Source of the DNA: Olsenella sp. Marseille-P4559
GTDB lineage: Bacteria; Actinomycetota; Coriobacteriia; Coriobacteriales; Atopobiaceae
Assembly (NCBI RefSeq): GCF_900605015.1
Contig: NZ_LR027573.1
Location: forward strand, 313,995-377,994
Length of the DNA stretch: 64,000 nt
Reading direction: 5' to 3'
Part shown: piece after piece, positions 44,357-53,365 of the stretch
How positions within the stretch are numbered: the stretch's first letter is position 1
Layout: each line of letters begins with the position of its first letter
Notes under the pieces: generated by a model
What the model saw: the letters and a program-made list of their open reading frames with translations, nothing else
Database searches by the model: none
Told to the model about the DNA's origin: nothing
Program-made: the position numbers and the translations under genes

Positions 44357-47300
44357 CTACTTCTGTACCTTCTCGGCGGCACGCTCGGCTGCGCGCTTCT
44401 TGTGGTTCCTCCAGCCGGTCCAGACGATGAGGGCAATGCCGGCCACGCCCACGACATTGATGCCGATACGGACCTTCATCGCGAACTGAACGCCCGGCAC
44501 ATAGATGCTGCCCGGCATGGAGCCGCACATGGCCTTGGAGTTCACGATCGTATAGAGCAGATGGTGCATGGCCTCGCGGGCATAGTGGTACTGCTCGGAA
44601 TCGTTCGAATCGAAGGCCCACTCGTTGCCGGTCGTAGGCATGTACGTGAGCTTCGTGTCGCCACCAGCCTCGATCATCTGCTGGGCACTCATGAACTTGC
44701 CGTCATTGGCTGCATCGGTGATGACCCAGCCCTCGAAGCCCCACTCGTTGCGAGCGACTTCGGTCAGAAGCGCATAGCTGCCTCCTGCCCAGGTGGCACC
44801 GACCCTGTTGAACGATGTCATGATTGCCTGGCAGGCAGGATGCTCGCGGGTGGCGTTCGTGTAGGTGCCGTCGCCGTTGTCCTTCACATAGCTCTCTTCG
44901 ACGGTGCCCGCTTTGGCGCACATCTCGAAGGGCTTGAGGTAGGTCTCGCGGATGGACTGCTCGTTTGCCCAGGTGACGAGGCTTCCGCCATCACCACGGT
45001 CACCACGGTGGTTTTCCTGGTCGTTCAGGGCAAAGTGCTTCATCGTGCAGTACATGCCCTTCTCGGCAGCGGCACGGATCTCGAGCGATGCGCAGGTGCC
45101 GCTCAGGAACGGGTCTTCCGAGTAGTACTCGCTGTTGCGGCCGGAATACGGCGTGCGGTGGATGTTCATGCATGGGGCATACCAGCCAGAGGCGCCACCG
45201 AGGATGGCCTCATTGCCAATCATGTTGCCGAAGGAGGTGGCAAGGTCCTGGTTCCAGGTCTGCGCCAGCACGATTGGGCTGCAGAACGACATGGCCCCTC
45301 CCGCCACCATGGATCCGGAGCCTCCGTAGATAAGGCCCGACGCAGAGTCGGCATCGAGGCCGAAGGGCTTGCCGACGCTCTCGAGGTACTCGGTGCCGTA
45401 GCCGCCACGGTTGATGCTGATGTCGTAGTCGGAGACGGTAAGCTCGTCCAGGAGGCTGTCCCACTTGGAGTCGCTGTAGTCAAGCCCGCGCATGTCGGCG
45501 AGCGTGAGGCCGTTCTTCTGCCCATACGTGGGCGTATCGCTGAAGTCGGAGCTTTCCGTCTCTGGGTTGCCCGAATCGTACGAGTTGAGCCTGTCCAGAA
45601 GTGACTGGCTCGCTACCTTGCCATACACATAGCTCTTGCCATCTGCATCGTTGATCTCGTTGCCCCACGTAGAGATCTCGTCCGTGACCCCTCCATCGTG
45701 CTTCGGGAACGTGCCCGTCCAATCAGAGCGCGTGAGATAGGTCACATCTCCTACTGCATCGTCGAAGCGGTTCGTGACCTCTGCACCGGTCTGCGTATCC
45801 GTTGCATACGTCATCGTGTCGACCTCGGTGTTGGCAGGGACGTACGTGGCAACCATCACAGTGTCCCCTGCCGCATCGGCAGGGGTAGCACCCTTTGCCG
45901 CAAGCACATTGTTCACGGCGTCGTGGCTCGTATGAGCGACGGTGAGGTAGTAGGTACCGGCATCGAGGATCCAGGTCTTGGCGCCGTTCGAGTCATACGA
46001 GGCAAGCTGGCTCTGGTCGAACGTGACGGTCACGTCCTGGCTCTCGCCGGGCTGAAGCTCGTCCGTCTTTGCATAGCCCACAAGCACGACAGAGGACTTC
46101 TCGACGCCGTTTGCCTTGTCATAGTCCATATGGGGAGACTGTGCATAGAGCTCCACGACATCCTTGCCGGCAACGTCGCCGGTGTTCGTCACCTGTACCG
46201 TTGCCGTGCAGGTTGTGCCGTCCCAACTCGTTTGGAAGCCAGACCAGTCGAACGTCGTGTAGGAAAGTCCGTAGCCAAACGGGTAGACGACCTCATCCGC
46301 ATACGTATAGTCTCCGGCATTGCCCTGTCCGAGCACAGCATCCTCGTAGCGCGTCTCGTAGTACTAGTAGCCGACATAGATGCCCTCGGCATAGCTCACG
46401 TAGTTGTAGCCGGTATCTGTGCCATCCTCATTGAGATAGGCGTAGTCGCCGAAGTTCTGGGCTGCCGGGCTTGCAAGCGTATCTGCAGCAAAGGTATCCA
46501 CCGTGCGACCGCTCGGATTGATGCGCCCACTGAAGATGCCGGCGAGAGAGTTCACGCCATACGTACCCGTACTCGGCACATAGAGGACGCTCTTGATGTT
46601 CGGGAACTGGGAGAGCCAGCCAAGCTCCATTGCCTGGGAGGTATTGACTACGAGCACGACATCAGAGTAGTTGTCATTGAGGTACTGCAGGATCTCGAGC
46701 TCCGTGGGGTCAGGCTCGAGGTACGTCTTTGCTTGGTCCTCTGCATTGCCTGCATGGTTGTACATCGAGCGTGCGGCATCCCTGCCCTCGCCGGCAACGC
46801 GCTTCAGAACGAAGACAGGAACCGTGCCCTTGGCAGAGTCGAGCACGCCGTCAGAACCCTGGAGCACAGAGAGCGGGCACTCATTGATGGAGAAGTCCTC
46901 TGCGTCGCCCCAGCTGATGGAGCCGTTGCCTAGGCTGTAGTCCTTGCCAGCACCTGTGAGGTAGAAGTCCTCGAGCGTGGCATTGACGTTCATGCCCTCC
47001 GCTTCGAACGCCTCGTTCAGGCTGTCATACGAGCCGCTGGTGCCCAGATAGGAGCTTGCGGTCGTTTGACCAGAGAGCGTCTTTCCCGACTCGCCAAAGA
47101 AGCTGAATGTGGTGCCTTGCGCAAAAGGCATCGTGTTACCGTCGTTCTTGAGCAGCACGTATCCCTCACCAGCAATCTGCTCGTCGAGCGACTTCTCTGC
47201 GTCTTTGATAGTGTCAGTCGTGTAGTCAGCCTTGTTGTACTCGAGGTCGAGTCCTGCGGTATCCACCTTCGAGTTGTCCCAGGACTGCTCGTAGCCGAGC

Positions 47301-47443
47301 ATGTTGTTCAACATGCGTGCATAGGTCGGCAGCACCGTATTGCCCGCCACCATAAGCACGGAAAGAAGCACCACGAGCACAGTCTTTAGCACGCTCTTTA
47401 TGACCCGCCCTACCTTGCGGGCAGTGCTGATCCTTTTGACCAT
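44357..47443 (-). pseudogene. Second permuted, membrane-anchored GH3 gene with in-frame amber codon
   Basis: Same architecture as the GH3 at 36644-39742. An N-terminal TM anchor (IKSVLKTVLVVLLSVLMVAG) precedes the GH3_C-type region (AGEGYVLLKNDGNTMPFAQG). Then YPFGYGLSYTTFDWSG, a fibronectin-like domain and the barrel last, with GWVITDAANDGKFM (nucleophile Asp) and KHFALNDQENHRGD. A TM helix and KRAAERAAEKVQ tail close it. Codon 360 (46366-46364) is TAG between EGIYVGY and YYETRY; the intact paralogue has AAG (Lys). Start ATG 47443 follows GGGAGGGGCA. Either a recent nonsense mutation or a sequence error. Confidence 0.85.
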
Positions 47444-47626
47444 TGCCCCTCCCATCAGAGTATCGATGCTGCCCTTACCAGCGAAAACATAGCTTCAGCT
47501 GGGCTTGGGTGCTTGGGTGTTGACTGATTCTGCCGGCTGCGCGACAGAAGCCGCTCTGCCAGACCGTGAGGACAGGACCGGTTGAATCTAGTACGCTACA
47601 GGAGGTGGGGATGGAAGGGGTGTCTC

Positions 47627-48346
47627 ATGACAGACTGCAGGATACTCATGGTGGAGGACTCCGATGAAGAGGCCACCATCCTTCTCAACCACCTCGAGCA
47701 CTATGGGAAAGTGCATGGCATCCGCTTCATCACGACGCGCTCGGTCACGGCCTTCGAGCTGGTAAACGACGCCATTCAGGCAGACCTCGTCTTCATGGAC
47801 ATCGACCTGCCCGGCATCAACGGCATGGAGGCGGCAGAGATGCTTCGCGAATCAGACACCACGACGCCACTCATCTTTGTGACTAACCTCGCTCAGTATG
47901 CGGTACGCGGCTATCAGGTCGATGCACTGGACTTCATGGTCAAGCCCATCGCATATGGGGACTTCTCGATGCGCATGGACCGGGCCATGCGCGCCGTGAA
48001 GAAGAACGCAGGCAGGACCGTGGCGATTCCCACCGCTGGCGGAATGCGACTCGTTGAGATTGATGACATCATCTATGTCGAGCTGTCCAAGCACGACCTC
48101 GTGTTCCATCTGTGCGGAATCCAAGGGGGCCTTCGGAGACGAGGCAGCATAAAATCGCTGGTAGATGAGCTTCCAACGGACAAGTTCCTCCTCGTGAGCC
48201 AGGGATGCATCGCAAACATGGGGCACATCGCGACGGTGCGCGGGGATGCGGTCATGCTCGATGACGGCACGATGCTCTACTTCAGTCGATCGCGCAAGCG
48301 TCCAGGCATGGAAACGCTCGCACGATACCTGGGTGGCACCATATGA
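47627..48346 (+). CDS. LytTR-family response regulator (AgrA/ComE-like)
   Basis: 239 aa. Receiver domain with the acidic pair (LMVEDSDEEA) and phosphorylated Asp58 in DLVFMDIDLPGINGMEA, Lys in ALDFMVKPIAYGDF. The LytTR DNA-binding domain follows: GGMRLVEIDDIIYVELSKHD and KFLLVSQGCIANMGHI. Start ATG 47627 follows GGAAGGGGTGTCTC; a longer upstream frame looks non-coding. It overlaps the kinase gene by 4 bp. Confidence 0.92.
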   Translation: MTDCRILMVEDSDEEATILLNHLEHYGKVHGIRFITTRSVTAFELVNDAIQADLVFMDIDLPGINGMEAAEMLRESDTTTPLIFVTNLAQYAVRGYQVDALDFMVKPIAYGDFSMRMDRAMRAVKKNAGRTVAIPTAGGMRLVEIDDIIYVELSKHDLVFHLCGIQGGLRRRGSIKSLVDELPTDKFLLVSQGCIANMGHIATVRGDAVMLDDGTMLYFSRSRKRPGMETLARYLGGTI

Positions 48347-49749
48347 CGCCGATCCCCATAGACATCGTTGCCCAGGCCATCTCGTCCACCGCGATGTTCG
48401 CGGAGGTCCTCTGCGCATCCAGCCTGTTTGCGCATGGGCAGCCACGCAGATCTCAAGCGCCCGTGCGCGCAGCGGCCATTGTGGTTGGTTTTCTCGGTAT
48501 CTCTGTAATCATGATCTGCGTGACGTTTCTCGTTGCCAGTCCCGAGGACATCCAGTGCGCAATGGAGATTGGGAGAATCGGAGCGGAGCTCCCCGCGGTC
48601 ATCGCCCCCTTGGCGTTTTGCGCCATGGCCCTCGTTGCCACCATACCTGCGTTGCCCTCCTGCTTCGAGATGAGCTTTCTCGCAGCGACCTATTGCGCGA
48701 CAGCGGGGTATGCGCTTCAAAACCTGGCGAGTAGCGTCTGGGAGCTTATTGGCCTGACTCCCGTAGGTGCGAATCGCCTCTTCACAGCGATGCCCCTTGC
48801 TCTCACCGTTGCATACTACGCATTGGTATATGCAATGGCATGGCAGGTGTTCATCCGTCGCATTGACCCCTCGGGGCTTGCCGGGCATCTCGACCCAACG
48901 CTTCTTCCCATGATTGCCGTGGTTGTGTTTGGCGTGATTGGCTTCGACCTCATCCTGAAGTATGTGGTCCTTGGCGCACTCCGCATGGATGCGGTCATAT
49001 GCCTGCGTCTCATCCATATATTGGTCTGCTCGTTCGTGATGGCCGCAGAGGTGCAAGTCGTGGCGGTACACCGGCTCGCGGGCGAGAAGGCCACGGCAGA
49101 GCGCCTGCTCGCCGAGCGCGAACGCCAATATGCCATGAGTCGGGAGAACATCGAGGCCATCAATCTCAAGTGCCACGACCTGCGCCACCAGATAAGGACG
49201 CTCGCCGACGGTGGCACCTCCGTAGACAGGTCCGCGCTCGACGGCGTGGCCAGCGAGATTCGCGTATACGACTCGGCAGTGCGCACGGGCAACGAGGCCT
49301 TGGACACGATTCTCACGGAGAAGAACCTTGTGTGCGAGAGAAGCAGCATTACACTTAGCTGCATCGCCGATGGCACGGCGCTAGCGGGGATGGCACCCGC
49401 TGATATTTACTCCTTCTTCGGAAACGCCCTCGACAACGCGGTACGAGCGGTGACTGCGCTCGACGACCAAGCGCACCGGTCAATCTCGCTCATCGTTCGC
49501 ATGCGCGCTGGCATGGCAAGCGTCCATGTCGAGAATTACTATGATCCGGGTACCCATGACCTGGAGTTTTACGACGGCCTCCCACGGACCACGAAGGCCA
49601 TTACCGCAGACCATGGCTTTGGCACCCGTTCCATGCGCGCCATCGTAGAGCGCTACGGCGGCACCATCAGCTTCTCCGCTAGCGATGTGACGTTTTGCGT
49701 GGATGCCCTGTTGCCTATGGAGAAGAACGGTGCGCCGAACTCGTGCTGA
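48343..49749 (+). CDS. GHKL sensor histidine kinase (AgrC-like)
   Basis: 468 aa. The N-terminal half has 6-7 TM helices (VRAAAIVVGFLGISVIMICV, PAVIAPLAFCAMALVATIPA and others). The cytosolic half has the H-box INLKCHDLRHQIRTL with His278, the N-box FFGNALDNAVRAV and the G-box DHGFGTRSMRAIV. Its start overlaps the regulator stop (ATGA). The paired regulator is LytTR type. No agrB or agrD peptide-pheromone gene is evident in the window, so the ligand is unknown. A role in control of the adjacent GH3 gene is only a guess from position. Confidence 0.92.
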   Translation: MTPIPIDIVAQAISSTAMFAEVLCASSLFAHGQPRRSQAPVRAAAIVVGFLGISVIMICVTFLVASPEDIQCAMEIGRIGAELPAVIAPLAFCAMALVATIPALPSCFEMSFLAATYCATAGYALQNLASSVWELIGLTPVGANRLFTAMPLALTVAYYALVYAMAWQVFIRRIDPSGLAGHLDPTLLPMIAVVVFGVIGFDLILKYVVLGALRMDAVICLRLIHILVCSFVMAAEVQVVAVHRLAGEKATAERLLAERERQYAMSRENIEAINLKCHDLRHQIRTLADGGTSVDRSALDGVASEIRVYDSAVRTGNEALDTILTEKNLVCERSSITLSCIADGTALAGMAPADIYSFFGNALDNAVRAVTALDDQAHRSISLIVRMRAGMASVHVENYYDPGTHDLEFYDGLPRTTKAITADHGFGTRSMRAIVERYGGTISFSASDVTFCVDALLPMEKNGAPNSC

Positions 49750-50186
49750 GCACGGCACCGCGGCCGCACTGGCTTTTGAGGCCGCCAACTGACCCTGCCC
49801 CCACCTACAGCCCCTCCCGCCCAGCGAAGGGCAGGAGCAGCAGATGGGTTCACATCCATGGGAACCGACCAGATCGCCTGCCCCCAACCTCGAAGCTCAT
49901 CGCGTGACAAGGCAAGCCTTACGGACATGGCTGAGTAGAGAGAAGCCTGTCTCACAACCAAGTGAGTGATGGGGCAAGGCAACCCGCCTCCAGCGGGGTG
50001 CGCCACTCCCAGCACGGCACGCCACCCCGTGGCCCTGGTGTCGCCAGACCTTCGGCGGCAGCAATTAATGCACGTAACTTTACGGTTGCTTCTCGCCCAA
50101 CTGGGCAAACGTCGAGGAGACCAAAAGCTGCGCGCGATAATCTCAGAGGCACCAGTTCCAGACGGCCCCAAGGGCACCCGCAACAC
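49750..50186. other. Intergenic, with degenerate relative of array A
   Basis: 437 bp with no gene. Around 50060-50120 the sequence GGTTGCTTCTCGCCCAACTG GGCAAACG resembles the inner repeat found in the 84-bp interval of array A (locus 3 reads CTTCTCGGCCAACTGGGCAA). The 10-bp core there is degraded to TGCACGTAAC. The rest is unremarkable GC-rich DNA. Confidence 0.45.
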
Positions 50187-51713
50187 CTAGGCAAGCTCCA
50201 ATGCCAGCAGGTCCAGGCACCCATTCAAGCACGCAAGCTCAATCGAGACGCGAGCGCCGAGTCCATGCACATCCACCTGCGAGGTCTGCCACTCGGCACT
50301 ATCCAGCTGAAGTCTCCCTACAGAGGCACCGTCCACTCGAACCTCCAGCGATCCGCTGCCGCGCCCCACAACTCCGACGCCACGGGTTCTCGTCAGGTCG
50401 AAGTAGCGGTAGAGCGCATAGCAGCCGCCAGACATTCCTCCCACGAAACGCACCGCATCTGACCCCTCGCCCTCGTGGGTCACCATGGGGATGCCTTGCA
50501 CTGCCCGGTTGCCCGTATGCGGCATGTGCCCGTTCGTGAGGTGGCAGCAGATGGTGGCGGGATAGGTGCCCCGCCCGCGCAGGTTGCCCTCGCTAAGTCC
50601 GCACGAGGTCAATGGCACCTGCGCAATCGAGCCATCTGCCTGTGGAAAGATCTTCTCGGCACACATCTGGCGAGACCAGTCAGTGCCGTGCGTCAGCCGA
50701 TGGTAGAACACATACCACTGGTCACCGATGCGCTCAATGGAGCCGTGCGTGGTGCCCGTGGCATTGGCGCGGTCGCGCTCGTCGCGGCCGTCCACGCCCA
50801 CGTCGCCGTTGCTCACCAGCACTCCACCATACGTGAAGCCCCCGTCGGGGCGGTCGCTTGTGGCGTAGCACAGCTCGTGGTTGTTCACCGAGGAGTATAC
50901 GAACACGTAGCGCTCCCCCACCTTCCGTATGCTGGACGCCTCGAAGAACCCATGGCCCACCATGCCATGCCCCGCAGACAGTGCTGGAATGGCGAAGTGG
51001 CTGGCGAACGGCGTGTGCCTGGTGTCTGTGGGTAGCACCCGGACGGGCTGCGTGGCCACCGTCAGCATGTCATCCTGCAGCGTGCAGGTGACGGGTCCCA
51101 TGACGCCACCAGGTTGCGCGGCTATCTGCTGCGGCGTCTTGCCAAACATGCCCGCCTCCACGCGACGGAAGACCGGGCGCAGCACGACAGGCATCTGGTC
51201 GAATGGCCACCACGTGCCGTAGTACAGGCGGATGGTGCCGCCGTCGTTCATGACCGCCGGGTCGAAGGGCACGAAGCGCCGCAGGAGCGAGCCATCCTCA
51301 TTTCGAACGAACCCCAGGTAGTCATAGTTGCCGTCGGGCTCATCGCACACTGCCACGCTGATTGGCCCCTGGTAGCCGGCCAGACAGTAATACAGGTAGA
51401 AACGGCCGTCGTTGCCACGCACTACGTCAGGGGCATAGGCGTAGCGACGCCGAGGGCTCCACAGCGGGTCCTGCCGCGGACTGTAGCTGACGCCCCTGCT
51501 AGTCCAAGCCGAGAGGTCATCTACCGGTGCCGAGAAGAACTCGTAGTCGCCCATGCAGAACTCATTTCCGCCCTCGACGTCGTGGCTGCCAAAGAGATAG
51601 GCGCGCCCGCCAAAGACGTGCACCTCGCCGTCAGCCACGTAGACGTCCTGCGGCAGGAAGGGGTTCACCGCCTGGCCCCGCAGCCCGTCGAACTCACGCA
51701 AGCCAGTACTCAC
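50187..51713 (-). CDS. GH43-family glycoside hydrolase (beta-xylosidase/arabinosidase-like)
   Basis: 508 aa, five-bladed propeller plus a C-terminal CBM6-like sandwich (FVGGMSGGCYALYRYFDLTR, GSLEVRVDGASVGRLQLDSA). Catalytic regions: NPFLPQDVYVADGEVHVFGG, RRRYAYAPDVVRGNDGRFYL (Asp) and GHGFFEASSIRKVGERYVFV (general acid Glu). GTG 51713 is the start, overlapping the esterase stop (GTGA), so it is coupled. No signal peptide: intracellular trimming of arabinose or xylose residues from imported oligosides is likely. Last gene of the leftward operon. Confidence 0.87.
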   Translation of the reverse strand: MSTGLREFDGLRGQAVNPFLPQDVYVADGEVHVFGGRAYLFGSHDVEGGNEFCMGDYEFFSAPVDDLSAWTSRGVSYSPRQDPLWSPRRRYAYAPDVVRGNDGRFYLYYCLAGYQGPISVAVCDEPDGNYDYLGFVRNEDGSLLRRFVPFDPAVMNDGGTIRLYYGTWWPFDQMPVVLRPVFRRVEAGMFGKTPQQIAAQPGGVMGPVTCTLQDDMLTVATQPVRVLPTDTRHTPFASHFAIPALSAGHGMVGHGFFEASSIRKVGERYVFVYSSVNNHELCYATSDRPDGGFTYGGVLVSNGDVGVDGRDERDRANATGTTHGSIERIGDQWYVFYHRLTHGTDWSRQMCAEKIFPQADGSIAQVPLTSCGLSEGNLRGRGTYPATICCHLTNGHMPHTGNRAVQGIPMVTHEGEGSDAVRFVGGMSGGCYALYRYFDLTRTRGVGVVGRGSGSLEVRVDGASVGRLQLDSAEWQTSQVDVHGLGARVSIELACLNGCLDLLALELA

Positions 51714-52612
51714 CGGCCGCCACCGTCCATGAACGCGAACGCCGCAGCCAGCGCCGCACGTGCCTCGGGCATGCGGGTGAAAACCTGGAACGCGTGGCAA
51801 CACCCGTGCTGGATGTCGATTGCGCAGGGGTGCCCCGCGTCGCAAAGCCGCTGGTGCAGCTCGCGCGAGTCGTCCAGCAGAGCCTCGGTGTCTGACGCGC
51901 TGAGAAACACCGGCGGCAAGCCCGCATAGTCACCGTACAGGGGCGAGACGATGGGGTCGCGCAGGAATGCCCGGTCGTCTCGGTGCTTCCCGTAGACCAG
52001 ACGCAGCTGCCCCTGCTCGACAGCGTGCCGCAGCATGTAGTCGGTATCCGCGTTTGCCCTGTGCGAGGCAAGCACCTCAGCCTGCGTCACCGAGGCAGAG
52101 AGCGCGACGATGCCCTTGGGCTGTGCCATTCCCCGCTGCTTGAGCAGCAACGCCAACGACAGCGCCAACGTGCCACCAGCGCTCTCGCCTGCCAGGATAA
52201 CCTCGCTGGGATCGACCCCTAGGGCGAGAAGGCCCTTCCACGCCGCAAACGCGTCATCCACCTGTGACGGCCACAGATGCTCTGGCGCCAGCCGGTAATT
52301 GCAGCTCACGCAATTGTAGCCAAAGCGGTCGGCGATGTATTGGCATATCTCGCGGCGCTCGCGTGCGGACCCCACGGTAAAGCCACCACCATGGATGTAG
52401 AGCACCCAACCGTGGTGATTGCCGGGCTTCGTGACACGCTCCCCACCCAGTCCGTTAAGGTCAATCTGCTCGACCACCACGCCCCTGGGAGGACGAGGCG
52501 GCTTGCGGTCGTTGCGTTGCCTCTCGGCCACGTAATCGTGGGACTGGCCGGGCTCATCCTGCGGCATCAGCCGGAAGACCACGTTCATCAGGTGTGCAAA
52601 CGCGCTGGTCAT
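51710..52612 (-). CDS. Alpha/beta-hydrolase esterase (hormone-sensitive lipase group)
   Basis: 300 aa. HSL-type esterase: oxyanion motif YIHGGGFTVGSARE, nucleophile Ser in LAGESAGGTLALSL, Asp in LSASDTEALLDDSR, His in HGCCHAFQVF. Probably deacylates (for example deacetylates) carbohydrate or plant phenolic esters in the same pathway as the GH43 and GH3 enzymes. It begins 2 bp from the SGNH gene stop. Confidence 0.9.
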   Translation of the reverse strand: MTSAFAHLMNVVFRLMPQDEPGQSHDYVAERQRNDRKPPRPPRGVVVEQIDLNGLGGERVTKPGNHHGWVLYIHGGGFTVGSARERREICQYIADRFGYNCVSCNYRLAPEHLWPSQVDDAFAAWKGLLALGVDPSEVILAGESAGGTLALSLALLLKQRGMAQPKGIVALSASVTQAEVLASHRANADTDYMLRHAVEQGQLRLVYGKHRDDRAFLRDPIVSPLYGDYAGLPPVFLSASDTEALLDDSRELHQRLCDAGHPCAIDIQHGCCHAFQVFTRMPEARAALAAAFAFMDGGGR

Positions 52613-52614
52613 GG

Positions 52615-53355
52615 CTAGCCCCTCCTGCAGCTCTGCGGAGCAACCTCGTCGAGAGCGGGCAGGATGTACCCGTCACGCCACGCAAGCTCTCCCTCGTGGT
52701 TCAGGTGGATGCCATCACTCCTAAAGAGGTCGCTACGATACTCGCCTGCGTCATACGTCATCGCAGACGCATCCACGAACGTCATGTAGTCCGAGTGCTC
52801 CTCGCACAGCTTTGCAAGCTCCTCGTTCACACGCTGCGTCAGCGCAGTGTACTCGGAACGGCCCGGGAGCAGCAGTCCGCTCATCACCACGAACTTGGCA
52901 TCGGGAAGCCTATCGTGGAACGTCGCGTACATGTCCCTCTTGTAGTCCATGCACTTGCGAAGCTTCTCGTCATCTGTCCCCACCATCTGTGTGTAGTCGT
53001 TCGACCCAGTTTGAAACACCACGACCGCAGGGTCATACGGATAGAGCAGACGGTCCGCATACTTGACCAGAAGCTCGTCCGTACTTCCGCCGAACCCATG
53101 GTTCTGGACCCTGTACTGCGGGAAGTCGTCATCCAGCTGGCTCCACAACGTGAAGTTGCTCATGCCGTAGAAGACGACCTCCCCCTCGCGCGAGCTCGCG
53201 TCGTAGCGGTCCTCGATTGACCTGACGTCGGGCTCCCAGTCGCGCAGCCCCGCGAACGGGCCCCAGCCTATGCGCTGCCCCGTGACCACGAGACCCACAA
53301 GCACCGCCACGGCACCTGCGGCAACATCGAACACCATCTTCTTTCCCAGGTCCAT
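52615..53355 (-). CDS. SGNH/GDSL hydrolase
   Basis: 246 aa with one N-terminal hydrophobic segment (VFDVAAGAVAVLVGLVVTG), likely a membrane anchor. SGNH blocks: FYGMSNFTLWSQL (block I, Ser in GMSN instead of GDSL), NHGFGGSTDELL (Gly), FQTGSNDYTQMV (Asn), and FRSDGIHLNHEGE (Asp-x-x-His). Length is typical. It would remove acyl groups from sugar-containing substrates near the membrane. It sits between GH3 and the esterase in the operon. Confidence 0.85.
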   Translation of the reverse strand: MDLGKKMVFDVAAGAVAVLVGLVVTGQRIGWGPFAGLRDWEPDVRSIEDRYDASSREGEVVFYGMSNFTLWSQLDDDFPQYRVQNHGFGGSTDELLVKYADRLLYPYDPAVVVFQTGSNDYTQMVGTDDEKLRKCMDYKRDMYATFHDRLPDAKFVVMSGLLLPGRSEYTALTQRVNEELAKLCEEHSDYMTFVDASAMTYDAGEYRSDLFRSDGIHLNHEGELAWRDGYILPALDEVAPQSCRRG

Positions 53356-53365
53356 ACGCTTGCAC

